Positions 33,490 to 47,901 of a stretch of 64,000 nt of DNA are shown here, one piece after another. The DNA comes from Myrica gale (lineage: Eukaryota; Streptophyta; Magnoliopsida; Fagales; Myricaceae). The notes beneath the pieces were generated by a model. That model had not been told where the DNA came from. It made no database searches and saw only the letters and a program-made list of their open reading frames with translations. The position numbers and the translations under genes are program-made. The DNA lies in contig OZ005609.1 of NCBI GenBank assembly GCA_963930655.1, positions 25,552,501 through 25,616,500 on the forward strand, written 5' to 3'. Position 1 is the stretch's first letter. Each line of letters opens with the position of its first letter.

Positions 33490-35513
33490 ATGGATTCTCT
33501 CTTACAAGGTTTGGAACCTCTGCCCGTGACGGTCTTCTTTATGATCATCCCCTTACTATTCTTGTTGGGTCTAGTTTTTCGTCTCCGACGGAGGTTGCCA
33601 TATCCACCGGGGCCTAAAGGGTTACCGATTGTCGGTAACATGGGGATGATTGACCAGTTAACCCACCGGGGGCTGGCCAAACTGGCCAAGCAATACGGTG
33701 GAATCTTTCACCTCCGGATTGGGTATTTACACATGGTGGCCGTCTCAAACCCCGACGTGGCTCGCCAGGTGCTTCAGGCCCAGGACAACATCTTCTCCAA
33801 CCGTCCAGCTACCATAGCCATCAAGTACCTCACTTACGACCGTGCCGACATGGCTTTCGCTAACTACGGCCCGTTCTGGCGCCAGATGCGCAAGCTTTGC
33901 GTCATGAAGCTTTTCAGCCGCAAACGGGCCGAGTCGTGGGATTCCGTACGGGAAGAGGTCGACGCTATTGTGCGTGTCGTGGCGGCAAACACTGGCAAGC
34001 CGGTCAACATCGGCGAGATGGTGTTTGCACTGACGAGGAACATAATATACAGGGCCGCTTTCGGTTCGCTTTCCCATGAAGGCCAGGACGAGTTCATTGG
34101 GATACTGCAGGAGTTCTCTAAGCTGTTTGGAGCTTTCAATATCGCGGATTTCATTCCCTGGCTCAGCTGGTTCGACCCGCAGGGCTTCAACCAGAGGCTT
34201 TTCAACGCTCGTCAATCGCTGGACGGGTTCATCGACCACATCATCGACGAACACATGCAGAAGAAGAAGAAGAAGAAGAAAAACCATGGTTTGGTTAAGG
34301 ATAATGACGATGCTGATATGGTGGACGATTTGCTAGCTTTTTACAGCGAAGAGGCAAAAGGTAGCGCGTCTGATGACTCCATCAAACTCACCAGAGATAA
34401 CATCAAAGCAATCATCATGGTAAGAAAATTTTTGAAACATTATATTTTAAATTCAATTAAATCATATCAAAATCCATAAACTTCGATTCCAAAATTATTA
34501 TCCACTATTTGATCAGGCAATTCAACCATCAATTACTTAGTGATTACTAGCCGGTATTCAAGGCAACTAATTCTTAATTAGTTAATTAGTATGTGAACCC
34601 CTCGTTCTTATAAAATAAGAGTCCTGAATTTACTCACACGTTTATCCAACAATATATATGCACATTTTATCAGCTTATCAACTATGCAGAAACAATAAGC
34701 AGTACTCATCAATCAAGCGACAATGACTTATATTTTAAAGAACCATCATAAGATAACCCATGATTCTCCCAAATATATAATATCCGAGAAATAGTCGAGA
34801 CCTTGTAGAAGCTTGTCGCAGTAGATTTTGTACTTTTATATTATATTATTCTAAAACCATGGCCTGTAACGTGTGCACTGGCATTACAGGACGTGATGTT
34901 TGGTGGGACGGAGACTGTGGCGTCAGCGATAGAGTGGGCCATGGCGGAGCTGATGAGAAGTCCAGAGGATCTAAAGAGGGTCCAACAAGAACTCTCCGAA
35001 GTCGTGGGTCTGGACCGGCGGATTGAAGAGAGTGACTACGAGAAGCTAACATATCTAAAATGCTCTCTCAAAGAGACCCTACGCCTTCATCCACCCATTC
35101 CACTACTCCTCCACGAGACCTCTGAGGACGCTGAGGTCGCCGGCCACTACATCCCGGCGAAGTCGCGTGTGATGATCAACTCGTGGGCTATTGGCAGGGA
35201 CGAGAACTCGTGGGAGGACCCTGAAACCTTCAAGCCCTCGAGGTTCCTCAGAGACGGTGTTCCTGATTTCAAAGGAAGTAACTTCGAGTTTATTCCGTTC
35301 GGTTCAGGTCGAAGGTCCTGCCCCGGAATGCAACTCGGCCTCTTCGCGCTGGACTTGGCCGTGTCTCACCTCCTCCACTGCTTCACGTGGGAGTTGCCGG
35401 ACGGGATGAAGCCGAGTGAACTGGACATGAACGACGTGTTCGGACTCACAGCGCCGAAGGCGACTCGACTCATCGCCATACCGACTAAACGGGTTGTTTG
35501 CCCTCTGGTTTGA
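33490..35513 (+). CDS. CYP84A: Ferulate 5-hydroxylase (coniferaldehyde 5-hydroxylase), cytochrome P450 CYP84A
   Basis: Two exons, 33490-34419 and 34890-35513, with one GT-AG intron, give 517 residues, against about 520 in Arabidopsis F5H. Visible parts: N-terminal membrane anchor (about 11-30), PPGP hinge (39-42), AFxNYGPFWRQMRK helix C, oxygen-binding I-helix FGGTETVAS (about 314-322), ExxR at 372-375 (KETLR), and heme motif FGSGRRSCPG with Cys454. Stretches such as DPQGFNQRL, DMVDDLLAFYSEEAK and NDVFGLTAPKATRL are diagnostic of CYP84A. By family it is ER-anchored and hydroxylates coniferaldehyde, coniferyl alcohol and ferulate at C5, committing monolignols to syringyl lignin and sinapate esters. 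A run of seven lysines (258-264) from an AAG microsatellite lies in the variable loop before the I-helix. All key residues are present. Confidence 0.97.
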
Positions 35514-37067
35514 GCAAAGGATCAGTGAGTGGGATTGGACATGGAGACTATACATAAATCGATATCGTGGATAGATCAGAAATGAAAGAGGTCACAGGTG
35601 ATCCGTACTTGCATGGCCTTTTTCTTTTTTTTTATTGGTTTCTGGTTTTTGTTATTGTTATGATTTGAAAAGAGCCACCCAAAAATAATTGCGAAGGCTG
35701 AAAAGATGAAATCAAGAGGATTCGATGTCTTCTGTTCTGTGGATAAGACACTTCTTCATTTGCTTCTATTTCAATTTCTCTTCTCGATCGATCGCCCTTG
35801 TAAATGTAGACTTCTGTTTTCTCTTCTCGATCGATCCCCTTGTAACCGTAGACTTCTGTTAACCAATCAAATAAATGAAATCAAAAGATACAGTTACTGG
35901 GACAAATGTCTGAAAAAAGAAAAACCTTCTGTGAATAACGTTCTTCTCTTTCTTTTACGTTTTCTTTTTTTTTTTGTTATTATTTCTTCTTACTTCTGGG
36001 TTTATTTTTTCCTTTGGATTTCTGATATGGGTTGTTGATAGGATCTCATCTTTCATGGGATATTGGCGCATAGGGTAGTAGGCACAAGCGGACCAGCGAG
36101 GAGCGGTGGGGTCGGCCGCTCCATCACCTGAAAACTTTCACACATATAACCTACAGCTAGCGCTCTCTCTCTAGCCTGTTTAGAACTCTACTCCTGGAAT
36201 TCTGATTCCGCCTCTAGAACTAGTAGGAAAGAAGATGCCAAATTAACTTACTCGTCGGACTTGAACCTATGACTTATGGTTTCTTGTCGTGGCAATACAT
36301 GGTATAGACACGAAACTAAATCCAACCCCTTAAAAAAGTCAAAACAATCAAGCCCAAGGACTTCTGATCTGGTTTCTGTCTCTTAACAAAGTTCGAAGTT
36401 AAGTGGTTGGTTCAAGTACGGCTTTCTGTCTTTGATTAAACACAACCTCCTACATTGCATTTATCAGTCGTCTTTGGGTAGGATAGATAGGTTCTGAAAA
36501 GTCCACAGCCACTTGCCTTTAAATTCTTCATTGTCTGCCCGGAATAGGCTGCTTAAGGGGTTGGAGAGCACCTTGAAGATTTACCAAAGCTATTGGCAAT
36601 TAGACAATGTAAATAGCTCCTGAGACCTGATGGGTGTGTGAGGGGAGAGAATTGAGGAGGGGGAATGTATAGAAGGCAGAAAGGGTAACTTGTGGAGGCC
36701 CCCGTGAGAACACATCCAAGAGTTTGTTCGAGTCAGCATCCACTCGTTTGTGTACAAGGCTACAAGCTGCAAGAGAGTGAGGTAAAGAGATGCGGATGGA
36801 AGCCGTGGGACACCCCCTTAAGGTTTAGGTGGGTTATGATAAGGTCAAGCTGCTGCCCCTAGTTTTCTTTCCATTTTAATAATAATGATTAAAAAAAGAT
36901 CTGCTCTCCCTAGTTTTCTTTCTATTTTAATAATGATCATGGAAAAGATCATTGTGGGACACAATGTGGTGGGGAATTCAGACCTTTCATCCAAGAAGTT
37001 AACATTTATCTTTAAAATTAGACAATTTTTGTAACTTTCACTTAATTTTTGGCTGTGAAATCGAAGT
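35514..37067. other. Intergenic, CYP84A 3' flank
   Basis: No gene is seen. Small direct duplications occur: a segment around cttctcgatcgatc at 35780 and 35825, and ctagttttctttccatttta at 36858 repeated near 36910. A tRNA/SINE-like inverted B-box phrase (ggacttgaacctatgac) lies near 36258. Confidence 0.45.
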
Positions 37068-37225
37068 GTCACAACTTTTGTATGGACTTCTGAATTGAAA
37101 GATGGCCTATTTGATTAGGACAATCGTATGGATTGGGTTGGTTCTCCTGTCACAACTTTTGTATGGACTTCTGAATTGAAGGATGGCCTCCTTGATTAGG
37201 ACAACAGTATGGGTTGGCTCTCCTG
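37068..37225. repeat. 81-bp tandem duplication
   Basis: The phrase gtcacaacttttgtatggac starts at 37068 and again at 37149. The two units agree over about 75 bases with scattered substitutions and small indels, so the duplication is older than the 35-bp array at 15756. Confidence 0.85.
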
Positions 37226-38287
37226 ACTCCTATGCCCGATTAAGCCAGACCGAGTGCATAGGAAAAACCAAAAACAACAAAAACTTGGTTCAAACTTGGA
37301 TCCAAAACCAAAAGCATCCAGCCTTTGCTAGAGAGAGAGACTCGAGTGGCTTTGAAGAGTTCAGTACAGCCACTACGGTTGGATGAGTGGGAGAAGGACG
37401 AAACGAGTGAGAGTAGGATTGAACTCGCATCGACTACTTTAAAAGATTTCGCTTCCGATTTTGATTCCAAGATGTTTCAGTCCTCGCGTGTCTCCCCTTC
37501 CACAGGAGCGAAATGCAAAGATTTCTCCACAGTGGGTCAAGACAAAGCGTGGAGGCGATGGTCCAGAATAGCTGCCGAAAGGATCTGCAGTCTTTCTGCA
37601 GCACAAACAAAAAAAGAGGCAATAAGTGGAATGAGCTGAGCAACACCCCAGAGCTAGGGTGGTGTTTGTTAGCTGTGTCCAAAATTTTAGTTTAATATAA
37701 TAATTACAAAATATTTTCTTTTTTCTCTTCAAATCATCTCTTTTCATTATAATAAATATAAAAAATTCATTCCATTCATATCTCTATTCATTTATTCACT
37801 AACTCCAAATCAGTCTTACGTTCACCTGGATAAGTTATCGAAAGTACTTCCATAAAACAGTATGTGCAATGCACCACCTATAATGGCATTAGAAGGTCAA
37901 AACGTGTCATGCTCCGGCTTCAGCGGCAGCTGTCTCAGAATCCCATTAGCTGCTCACTTTCCTTGTTTTTCCACACATCACGTAGAGAATGATCCTAGGA
38001 TAGTAGGATGAAGGTATGCACTACCTCGTTTAGTGAGCCCACAAACGCATTATTTAGTGTTAAGAGAGAAATTGAATGAGCACCCCTTCTGAAGTGGCAT
38101 CTACAGTTCAGTGTCTACCCACCTGTAAAAGAGAAGAGCAGTAGTTAATAATGTGAGAACGGACATTTGCAACTTAAAAAATTGTAACAGCTTCTCACCT
38201 TTGTCAAAGTAGCTATTACAGGGACATCTGATGTGTCAACCGCAAAATTCTTCGTCGCTATTAATTGTCCATTTCTGGTTGCACATC
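37226..38287. other. Intergenic, no confirmed gene
   Basis: The frame at 37325-37639 (104 residues, charged) has no recognised domain and no splice context. About 37659-37815 is half a copy of the AT-rich MITE family with a gtggtgtttgtta start. Confidence 0.4.
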
Positions 38288-40037
38288 ACCTGATGCAGTG
38301 GCGGAACCAGGATTGAAATCTATGGGTGTCGAACTTTAAAGGCAAAATGATAAGAATTTTTTTTTCTCGTAAGGCAAAAAATTGTCTTAAGAGTTACAAT
38401 GTTGAAAATTAAAGACTAAAAACATTAAAAATGTTAGAATACATGTACCGTACTATGTACTACAACTGAAATGTGACAATTACACTAGGAATTCATAGAG
38501 CTTATACTAAGTTTTTAAAGACTCGAAGGCATAAATTGCTGGTCAGAGGTCAGCAATTCATGGAGTTTTTAGGGACTCGAAGGCATAAGTTTTTATGCAA
38601 GCCAAATTAGTAAAACACATCTAGTATACATTGCTGGTCAGAGGTCAGCCAAGACATAGAATCCACCTATCCTCCAACTTTTAGAGGCAAACATATCTTA
38701 CTAACTGAAGTTTTTCAGTTTTCCTTCTATAAGATGAGGTGTGCACTTAAATTTTGAATCTAGATTGAGAAATAAAAAAAGACCACGAAAGTGATCAAAG
38801 AACTCCTAGAATCCTACCAAAATAAGCTTATGTTCCTTAGGTTTGTTGGATAAAGCTGCAGCTTGGATGATACCAACAAACTAAACACACTATCCAAACA
38901 CCCACCTCATCCTGTCAAAAATACAATAAATCACAAATTTTGAATGCTAACATAATATAATCCAGAAACTAACAGCAACAAGGAACAACTAATTTACCAA
39001 TGATCTGCGACTCCAAGAAATGCACAAGCAAGATAGATCAGAATTTTATGACTGCAGATTCTGTAAAGACTAATAGCAAAACTGGACTCAATTGAGGAGA
39101 GGTTTTAGTGTCTCTGACTCTGCGACTAATAGAACCTACTCATCAGTCATCATCCAAGCTTCTGATTTTACTCGAAGAAAACCCCCTAATAATCCGTAAG
39201 ACATTGACCATCCGAATTTTCCCCAAATCAATAATCAAATTATTCCTCTAAACGTAAGTCGTAACTAATACAGGAAAGCAATAAATTCATACATTATGCT
39301 GCCAATCCAAATTCCAAAATGCCAGTCGACAAGCGAGAATCATAACTAGTGAAACTAAAAGGAATAAGGAAAACGAAAACTGAATCATGCTGCCCTAGTT
39401 TTCCAGCGTAATTACAACGGATAGGAATTAGGATTGGGTAAACCGTAAAGCAATTCCGAATTCGTACCTGGAAACAACGGTAAGAAGGGAGAAGGCGGAG
39501 GCAGAGGAGAAAGAGAAGATGCAGAGGAGGGTGTAATTGGAAGGTCGGAGACTTTCGGAGGTAAGGGCAGCGGTCCAGCGCCAGCAGAGAGAGTGACATT
39601 CTGGTGGTGCACAAAGGTCAAGGGATTCGGTGGAGGCGAGGAGCCGGTGCGGCGGTGGGGCAAAGGCTAACGGGCGGCAACAGGGCACAGACAACAGAGG
39701 CTGGGCCACGGCAGAGAAACAAGAAATTGTGAGAGAGGGGGGGTCGGGGAGAGAGATCGCGCGAGAGGCAGGCCGCAGGTGGTCTTCGCGTTTCACCCGT
39801 TGTTTTTTAAGCATTAAAAAGATAAAAGGGCCGGGGGCCGGGCCTGATGGGTATCGGGCCCAGGCGCCCAGGCTAAAATTCTAGTTGGCCTGGACCCAAT
39901 GGGTATCGGGCCCAGGCCAACTAATGCAAAAATAAAATAAAAAATAAAAAATTTGCACCTAAATTTTTTTTTTTGAGGGGGCGATGGGTATCGGCCGATA
40001 CCCATCGCCACCCCCTCCCTCCGCCACTGACCTGATG
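38288..40037. mobile_element. Non-autonomous hAT element with perfect 8-bp target duplication
   Basis: The element is 38296-40029 (1,734 bp). It begins cagtggcggaaccagg and ends tccgccactg, so the terminal CAGTGGCGGA is perfectly inverted. Identical 8-base repeats acctgatg flank it at 38288-38295 and 40030-40037, the hAT signature. It has no hAT transposase (no dimerisation domain is recognisable). Internal features: a GC-rich block at about 39450-39870, repeated gggtatcgggcccaggc at 39848 and 39903, a palindrome gatgggtatcggccgatacccatc at about 39982-40006, and an imperfect duplication around ttgctggtcagaggtcagc at 38538 and 38631. The GC-rich block may be captured host sequence, but no protein is recognised. 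Confidence 0.93.
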
Positions 40038-43000
40038 CACCAGCTGCAAGATGACTGTATTGCTCAAAGCAGCCTTCAGGAACAAGAAGTTATCAAGATA
40101 CATTTTAGTTTCTGTTTCCAAAGACAGCAAAGTCATGGAACTGCACCCACGCCTCTGATCATGGATCTTTTAGGCAAATAAAAATGTCAAGCCATTTACA
40201 GTTATGCTGCCATCACGGCAACGATGATGCAAAATAAGTATAAAGTTTGTGCGAGTTATGTGCATTTGAGAGAAACTTTCAGAAAGAATGAAGCTATGTG
40301 TATTTGAAATTCAACAATAGCCATGGGATACAACTCGTCTGCTAACTAGTCTAAAACAATAGTGAGCAAAACCCGTTTTTACAACCTCTTGGTTTTTTTC
40401 AATTAAAACAGAATTAGATCGCAAATGTATCCTCCTGTACTCATACATAGGTACTCACCCAAACAAAACAAAAAATACTAGTCATAAATTACAAATGCAT
40501 GAGTGGCTGCAGAGAGAAACCACGCTAATGGCAGCAGCTAGGGCATCCAGCAGATTCCAGCCTGAACTAACGAAAATGGAATCCATATAAAGATTCAGCA
40601 AATTTTTCCAGGCCCCCGGAAAAGTTGAATAGGACCACAGCATTATCATATAAAAAAAAAGTAAAAAAAGAAGAAGCAAGAATCTAAAATCATAAAATCC
40701 ATAAAAGGGAGGGAATTGCCAGAATGCTAAAATGATATCTATTTCCATGTAATTGTGGTTATTTCTCTTGCTATAAGTAAATGCACACCAGCTCCACTTC
40801 TACCACCCAAGAGAAAACCACGAAGGGCAACTGAGTGGTATGTCGACCACTCATCGCCCCATTATCCTCTGTAATATGCATTACATGGAATTGTATTCAA
40901 GAATACATACATGCTCTTCATGGAACACTACATACACCCAAACTATGTAGGCTACACATACACGCACCCTCCCAAAGATGGGTAGTGTGTATGTGAAAAT
41001 GATAATTACGTAATTCCAAATTAGAGGAAAAATGAAGAACCAACAAAGACCCGCGACTGAATAGAGCAAGGAAACAAGTTGGAAGTTATCAAATTGGATT
41101 CTTTAAGACAACCGTTTTAGACAACGTCTATTTTTTCCTTTATTACTATAACGAATCAAAAAAAATAAACAAGAAGTCTACATGAGCTGAATCGACATTT
41201 GCAAAATTACAAGATATCGAAGTCAACATACACAACCTCAAACATCTGTCCTGTGGTTGGTCTGCAATCAACATATATTGTGACCTTTCTTTTGGAGTGC
41301 GTATTACTCTGGTTTGGACATACATAGGTCAGTAAGTTAGTCTTCTTCGACCATCAGAACGAAGCCCTTGGGCAGTGCAACTCTGTATAAGTGCTTTTCT
41401 CCAAGAGATAGCCCCATCATTCATGCACATATATGAAATGCAAGAAAATAAAAAAGGAGTATGCACCAAAAAAAGAGGAACAACAGGAAAAGGGGAAAGG
41501 AGACTCGATATTGGCGTGTTCAAAAAAAAAAAAAAGAAGACATGTTGTTACTACCAGCCCCACAAGAACTGTAGCTTTTATATGTATCAATGTTTAAGTT
41601 GCTAAATCTCCAACTGAAAAACTATGAAACACAGAGAGGTGAATTAATGCATGCTCATGCTAATTAAGGCTTGGAATTGGAATATAATATGCATATTTCG
41701 AGTGAAGTACTGGGTTGTTGGCATGTGCAACGACAAGAGTCAAAAGCAGGGAGCCGCAGGGCTCAACAAAACAGAAAGTGCAAATGAGCCTTTTTGAACT
41801 TCCAAACTATATTTGGGCCTATCATTCCAGTCTTCTCTCTCTTTCTCCTTTTTTTGCGGTGAAGTATACTGGTCCTTTCTAATTGTAACCAGCTCCCCAA
41901 ATTTCTTATGCGCATGAGACAAAAAATAACATGCCAGATAATGCCAGCGCATGCCATGGAATTCTCCATTAAGGATGTAAGAGTATTAAGGCCTGCGATA
42001 TTATATTATTTCCTTTTACAAACAAGACGAGGCAATCCCGAAGACCACCCTCCCAACAATTTCACATTCAAAATGCCCAAAACATGGATATCCCAATTCC
42101 CAACCTCATAAACTAACAAAGTTAAAGGGCTCACACAAGCACTCTAACCTCTTATTTGCGCGGTTTCACAAAAGTTGCGAGCACAACTCCACATTGACCA
42201 CCAGGAATTCACAAAAGTCGCGAGCATAACCATCCAATTGGATGAAATTGCAAGAAACTTGGGAGGGAAGCCAAAGACAGGGAGATCGCTGGCAGAGATT
42301 TAGCTATAACAGAGTGGCCCGACGATGGCTTTGACAATCCTACTCCAAGGATGAGTAAAAAATGGAGCTCGCTTGGAAGGGGAGATTGGTTAGCTCCCGG
42401 AAGCCATTTTCCGGCAATAGCGAGGAGAGAGGTCGGCTGCCGATTGTGCAAGGGAGAGGCCCTGAAGGTTTTGGCGCAACGCGAAGGCTTGAGCTCGATT
42501 TCAAAACGTCGACTTTTTAAACTCGATCGGGATTTTAAGGTCGAGGTGGAACAGTAGGATAAACAAAACCAGACATGAGACCGGACTGGATCACAAAATC
42601 TGACTAAATTTGTGGTCTTTGTGATTCAAATTCGGTTCGGCCCGGATTGGATTTAGAAAATCAGTTATATTCGATCGGATCCGATTATAATTTTTTGGGA
42701 ACATGTCTGCAGACTGAATTTATTAATATAAATAACAAATTATATTTTTTAAAAAAAATTATTAAAACTTAAAATTAGAGAAAGAGAGGTGCCGGTGAGA
42801 AAAAGACGAAGAGGTGAGAGATAGATGAGAGAGAAGAGGTGAAACTTGAAAAGAGGGAGAGGGAACAAGGTAGTGGGAGAGAGAGATGAAGAATTTAATT
42901 TTTAAAAATCATATTTTTAGACTAAAGTTATAACAAATTAATAATTTCTAAATTTAAAGAAAAAATTAGAGAATTTAAATTTAAATTTAAATAAAATATA

Positions 43001-44357
43001 ACCTAAAAATTCTCTTTATTACCCAATAATTCTTAATTTACATTTAAAATTTTAATTGATCATAATATAAGATATAGGGTGTTAGAAATATTTTTTTTTC
43101 ATTCCTTCTCTGACATATGAGATATTGGATGTTAGAAATATTATGCAAACCATATTTAGGAAGAAAAAAAGGTCTAGACCACTTATAAGTAGTCCAACCA
43201 GACCGTTTTGGACCGATCCGATCCTTTAATTTGCGCATTACTAAAATTTGGTCCAAAAATCAAGCCAAATTTCTAGTTGTAAAGCCCTAAACAAAATATA
43301 CGGGCCCAATCTCATATACTCCTATTTTTATTTTCTCGATAATGTTGCTTTTAGCTCTGTAATGAACCTATTTGAAGCGTTTTAAAAGATTTATTTAAGA
43401 TATAGTAGGAAATCTTATTCCTCAACAAAATAGGGGTATGTTAAGTCCTTTCAAATGTTAATTGCAAAATCTGATCAATCTCTTAGAATTAATCATAAAA
43501 TATCAGTTTAACTAAATTCCGAAATGTGAATATTGGATTATTAAATTATACATTAAAAACTTAAACACATCTATAACAGAAAAGGAAGTTAAGTCTGTTG
43601 TGTGCCCCATTTCTGTGTTTGTTTATACACAAAGAAATGTAAATAAACAACAAAAGATGTCTGATATAGAATCAAAAAGGGATTTTTTTTAAAAAGTTCG
43701 AGATAAGACTATTTGTTTTATTAATTTTTATCGATCTATATGGTGTATCTAATTAACTCTAGTTTTATGAATAAGTTCATTCTTGTAAGTAAATGAACTA
43801 GGCTTAAATGTAGATATATTTAAGTTAATTAGTTTGATGGATCGTATCTGAAAATTTTAAATAAACTAAACTCAAATATTCAATAGTCCCATTGAAAAGA
43901 TCAATTGCAACCCTTGACACATGTTCTAACATATATGATTTAGCAAAATACTAGCTTAAAAGCAAGATTAAGGACAAAAATTATATATTATATAGTTGCT
44001 TTAACTTATGGTTATTTGGAATTTGACTAGCAGGGAAGGTATGGGCAATTCAATCAAACTCAACAAGGTTTGAGAGAGAAGACCATTGCTCAACAATCAT
44101 AACTATCACAAGTTATTACTCAGAAGCAGAGATGCATTATTTGGAATTACCATAGAAATCAAAGGAGAATCTCAATGGCCCCTACAGAGGGGAAATATGA
44201 TGAATATCATAGTGGGCTTCTGCTAAAACACCTGCTTCAAGTAAATCCCAGTAAGTAGCAGAATTCAGAGATACATCATCAAATAACTCGAATATTATCC
44301 CTACACGGGGCAAATTTAAGCAGGTGGGACAAATATGTGAAGTGATTAACCTAGTGC
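40038..44357. other. Intergenic, includes one decayed element
   Basis: No gene is seen. About 42550-43285 carries Asp/Arg-poor repetitive phrases (accggactggatcac, ttcggttcggcccgg, ccgatccgatcc) and ends ttgtaaagccct. These match the family of the element at 56458-56842, so it is probably a longer, diverged copy without a visible target duplication. Confidence 0.45.
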
Positions 44358-47300
44358 TTAAAGGTTCACGTGCAGAACTTTCTCGAGGCAAACGGATACG
44401 ATAATCGGCCCTGCCAAATCTCCAACAGCGCAGCCTGCAGGAAAGTGCAGAATTTAATGGTGGAAATCATAATCCTTGAAAGCTTTCTTGCAAGGCGATG
44501 AGCTTACCAATCCACTGGCCCGCTGAAGGACGAAACAAGGTGGCACCGATCCCTGCCCCAATGGAAGCAAAAACTAGTGATGCACTACACCTCACAGTAG
44601 CACCAGTAACCTTTTTCCCAAGTAGTTTAAGTCTTTCTGGTTTGTCAAGATCATCATTCTCTTCTTTGATCATAGAAGAAAAGTATCTGTACATTTCAAT
44701 GCCAACTTGGACTAGCCATGATGCTGCAACCCCTAGCAAGTGTCCTGCATATGAAAATGAGGAACAATACAATCAGGTTGAAGCTCGGGCTATTAATTAC
44801 AAAAAATCAGAGGAACACAACTATAAAAGGTTTTACCTCTGAATGTTGCTCTGCTAACACTGAAGAAGTAGACCAATGTAGGCATCCCTCTTCCAGACTT
44901 GCGTGTGGCAGATTTGGGAACATCTGTTTATATGCATAAGATGTAAAAGTAATTTAGACGACCTATTCAGAATGCAGGATAGATTTTTATACCATAAGAA
45001 ATATCTCTTCCAGCCATAACTCAGCTTGTCCTCCATTGAACTGCATACTGACTTTTCTTTTATATCGGATGAATTATCATCACAAATGCACATTTTTTTC
45101 CTTAAATACCTTTCAAAAGTTTCCATGCCATCCGATGTGAAACATAATGGACAGCAATTCGTTCCAGCACTCGTCTAGTAGTCACAACAGTAGTCTGAAA
45201 TGGGATACAGAAGATCACAGAATTAGGTGTCTTTAAAAGGTGTAACCTGAGTTTACTGACTTTCTAGAAACATGTGGTGAAAAAACTAACAAAACTGACT
45301 CCCTGGCAACAGTTGGACCCAGGCACATGGTTAGCAACAAGATAATTAAAATACAAACATATCAAGACTTGTCGAAGAAGAATGGAAGTCTTAATCAAAA
45401 CACAAATTTTTGGACAAGGATGTTGCAAGGAGGCAGGAGACCATAACTGTAGAAAAAGCAATGCAGTGACATTTCTAACGTCAATGAAGTATGGTTAGGT
45501 CTAGATTAATCCCTTCGCATAGAACATTTTATGAAGCCACAACGAGGCTAGTCTAGCCAAACTGGACTTAGTTCCAATCTGGGGAAACTGACAGTCAATG
45601 ATATAATAAAGAAAATAACAGTGGTAATAGGCAAGACTTCACAAAAATTCACTCATAGAGCTCAACGGTTTTTGTTCTGGTTAACAGAAATCCCCACCTT
45701 ACATGATGGAGTCACTCAGCCTACGGAGCAAAAACTCAAAAAGAGCAGCTTATTGAAAGAAACATTGAGCATCAAGTTATGGGACTCACTTTGTCCTATC
45801 AATCGAAAAACAAATACAGCTGCATCTATAATGACACGCCACGACCGTACATAAACAAATGTAAGCAGGCAAAGATAAAATAACGAACGGTGCCAAAAGA
45901 GAAAAGGTCCATGGACATTGTGAGTGGGTGGAGAGTAGACAGAAGATTAGTAAGTTAATGACCTTGCATCAATTTTACACACAAAATGAAAAAAAAAAAA
46001 AAGCCTAGCATTAGTTTCTCCTCGAGAAGGCAACTCAACTGCATCAACAAATGCTAGATTCTGGAGCACCAAGAAATTTATGTTATTTAAGATTATCACC
46101 ACTGGTGAAGCAGGTCTCTTTTGGTTTCAATCTATTAAAAATCATCACACGAGAATGAGAGATGCATATAAAACGACCAATGAGGGACCTTAAATGCACA
46201 AAAGCTGAAGCACAAGTATTCATGAAACAGATAGCAAGGGAGATTGACTACAACTCACCTCTCGGATAATTTGCTTCACTGATTTTTTGAAAGGAATGAC
46301 CAAGTCTACATGGCGCTCTTCTTGAGTGTCCTGAAGGAACTCATCATCATCTTCTTCAATGTTGGAACGAGGCTCCAAAAGAGGCAAATAGGACAACAAA
46401 AATGATCTTAAGGAAGTTATTGCAAATGCCTTTGGTTCAAAAGCTGAGAATAAAGGTTTTAACTCAATTTTGTATTCTTTTGTTCTGTGCTTCATATAAT
46501 CATGCTCGAAGATATTTGCAGTTGCACTTCTTAGACTGGAAAGGTAATCTTCAGGCAATGCTGCACCAGCATCACAATGAGCTACTGGTATCCTGAACAA
46601 CAGTAGCAAAACCACTGGAAGTCAAAATATGGCCCAAGAATAGGTAGAAGATATATTTTTCAAGGTGGTTCTAACAAGTATGGTAAAAAGCCAAGTAAAT
46701 AAAACATGGAATCAGTAACAACAGCAGGCTACTAAGTTTCTTAGTGTTTGTTAAAGCTTAAATTGCACATCTTGGTAAAACCTTGATGCAAAAAATCTGC
46801 AAAAGACAATAGAAGAGACACCTGCCCTCTGGTTCTTTAACTGCTAATGATCCAAGCAGGTATTATTTTGTTTCCTAAAAGCTCAATAACTCAATTTTTT
46901 TTACATGGAAAAAATATTGTAGGCTTAGTTCAGTTGAGCTGTACTTAGGTACTAAAACAGGAAATGCCTAAAGATGGAACTCCTCTTCTCTATTATTTTG
47001 TATCTTTGTATGCAGCACCCAAATGCAGTGTAAGAGCAGGTCACATGAACTCCCAAGAGCCTGGTCGGAATCTAACGGTTATTTTATGTCCAGTACATGT
47101 CTTTCAGCGCAAAGGGATCCAGAGAAAGACTACACCTGCATTACAAAGATCTGTACGGAAGCTTTAGACCAGCCCATCTCAAAATTAAACTGCTGATTCC
47201 TAAAGCAATGCAACCAGCTCAAGAATACATCCAAAGAGAAATAGAAAGCTCTAAAATATACGTATTGTGCCATCAGCAATACATAATGTTCCATACTCAT

Positions 47301-47855
47301 ACCGTAAACATACCCTCATTCCACTCACCTTGTTCACACTACCTACTCTTAAGTCTTGCTCGTGCCCTTTAAGTTGTTAGCCATCAAATAAAACAACCAA
47401 GGCCAAGCTTATAGCCTTCATCAAATTTTACAGAAACAGTTAAAATTGGAAATAAAAAAATAGCCCTACTGACTCATTGAAATCAAGTCTGAGAAAATCG
47501 AGTAAACATTCCGTCTTTCAAAAAAAAAAAAACCACTGATCAATTGGTCATACCCGCATACCTCAAACAATACCATACACAATAATGAATCGATATAGTA
47601 CTGACCCAGACCGTTTCGACTCAATTGAATACTTCATACACTCCATCCACACACAGATTTCAGACAGACATGATTTGCAAGATTATATGATTTTCGGAGC
47701 AATTACCAATAACATAGCGCAGGAAAACATCAATAAGACTAAATCTTTCTTTTTATATTCTGGATTTGAAAGATTACTTATCAAGAAAGTTAAGCCAAAG
47801 AAAAAACTAAATTTCAGAAATCTTTAAGCCATGTGTTCAAAGAAATCTTTTTCTT

Positions 47856-47901
<46 letters not shown>

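Noticed and set aside
33745-34287. 180-residue minus-strand frame inside CYP84A
   Set aside because: It is antisense to a well-supported P450 exon and has no recognisable family.
36230-36330. Possible tRNA gene
   Set aside because: Only a B-box-like phrase is present; no cloverleaf or anticodon stem can be drawn, so at most a SINE remnant.
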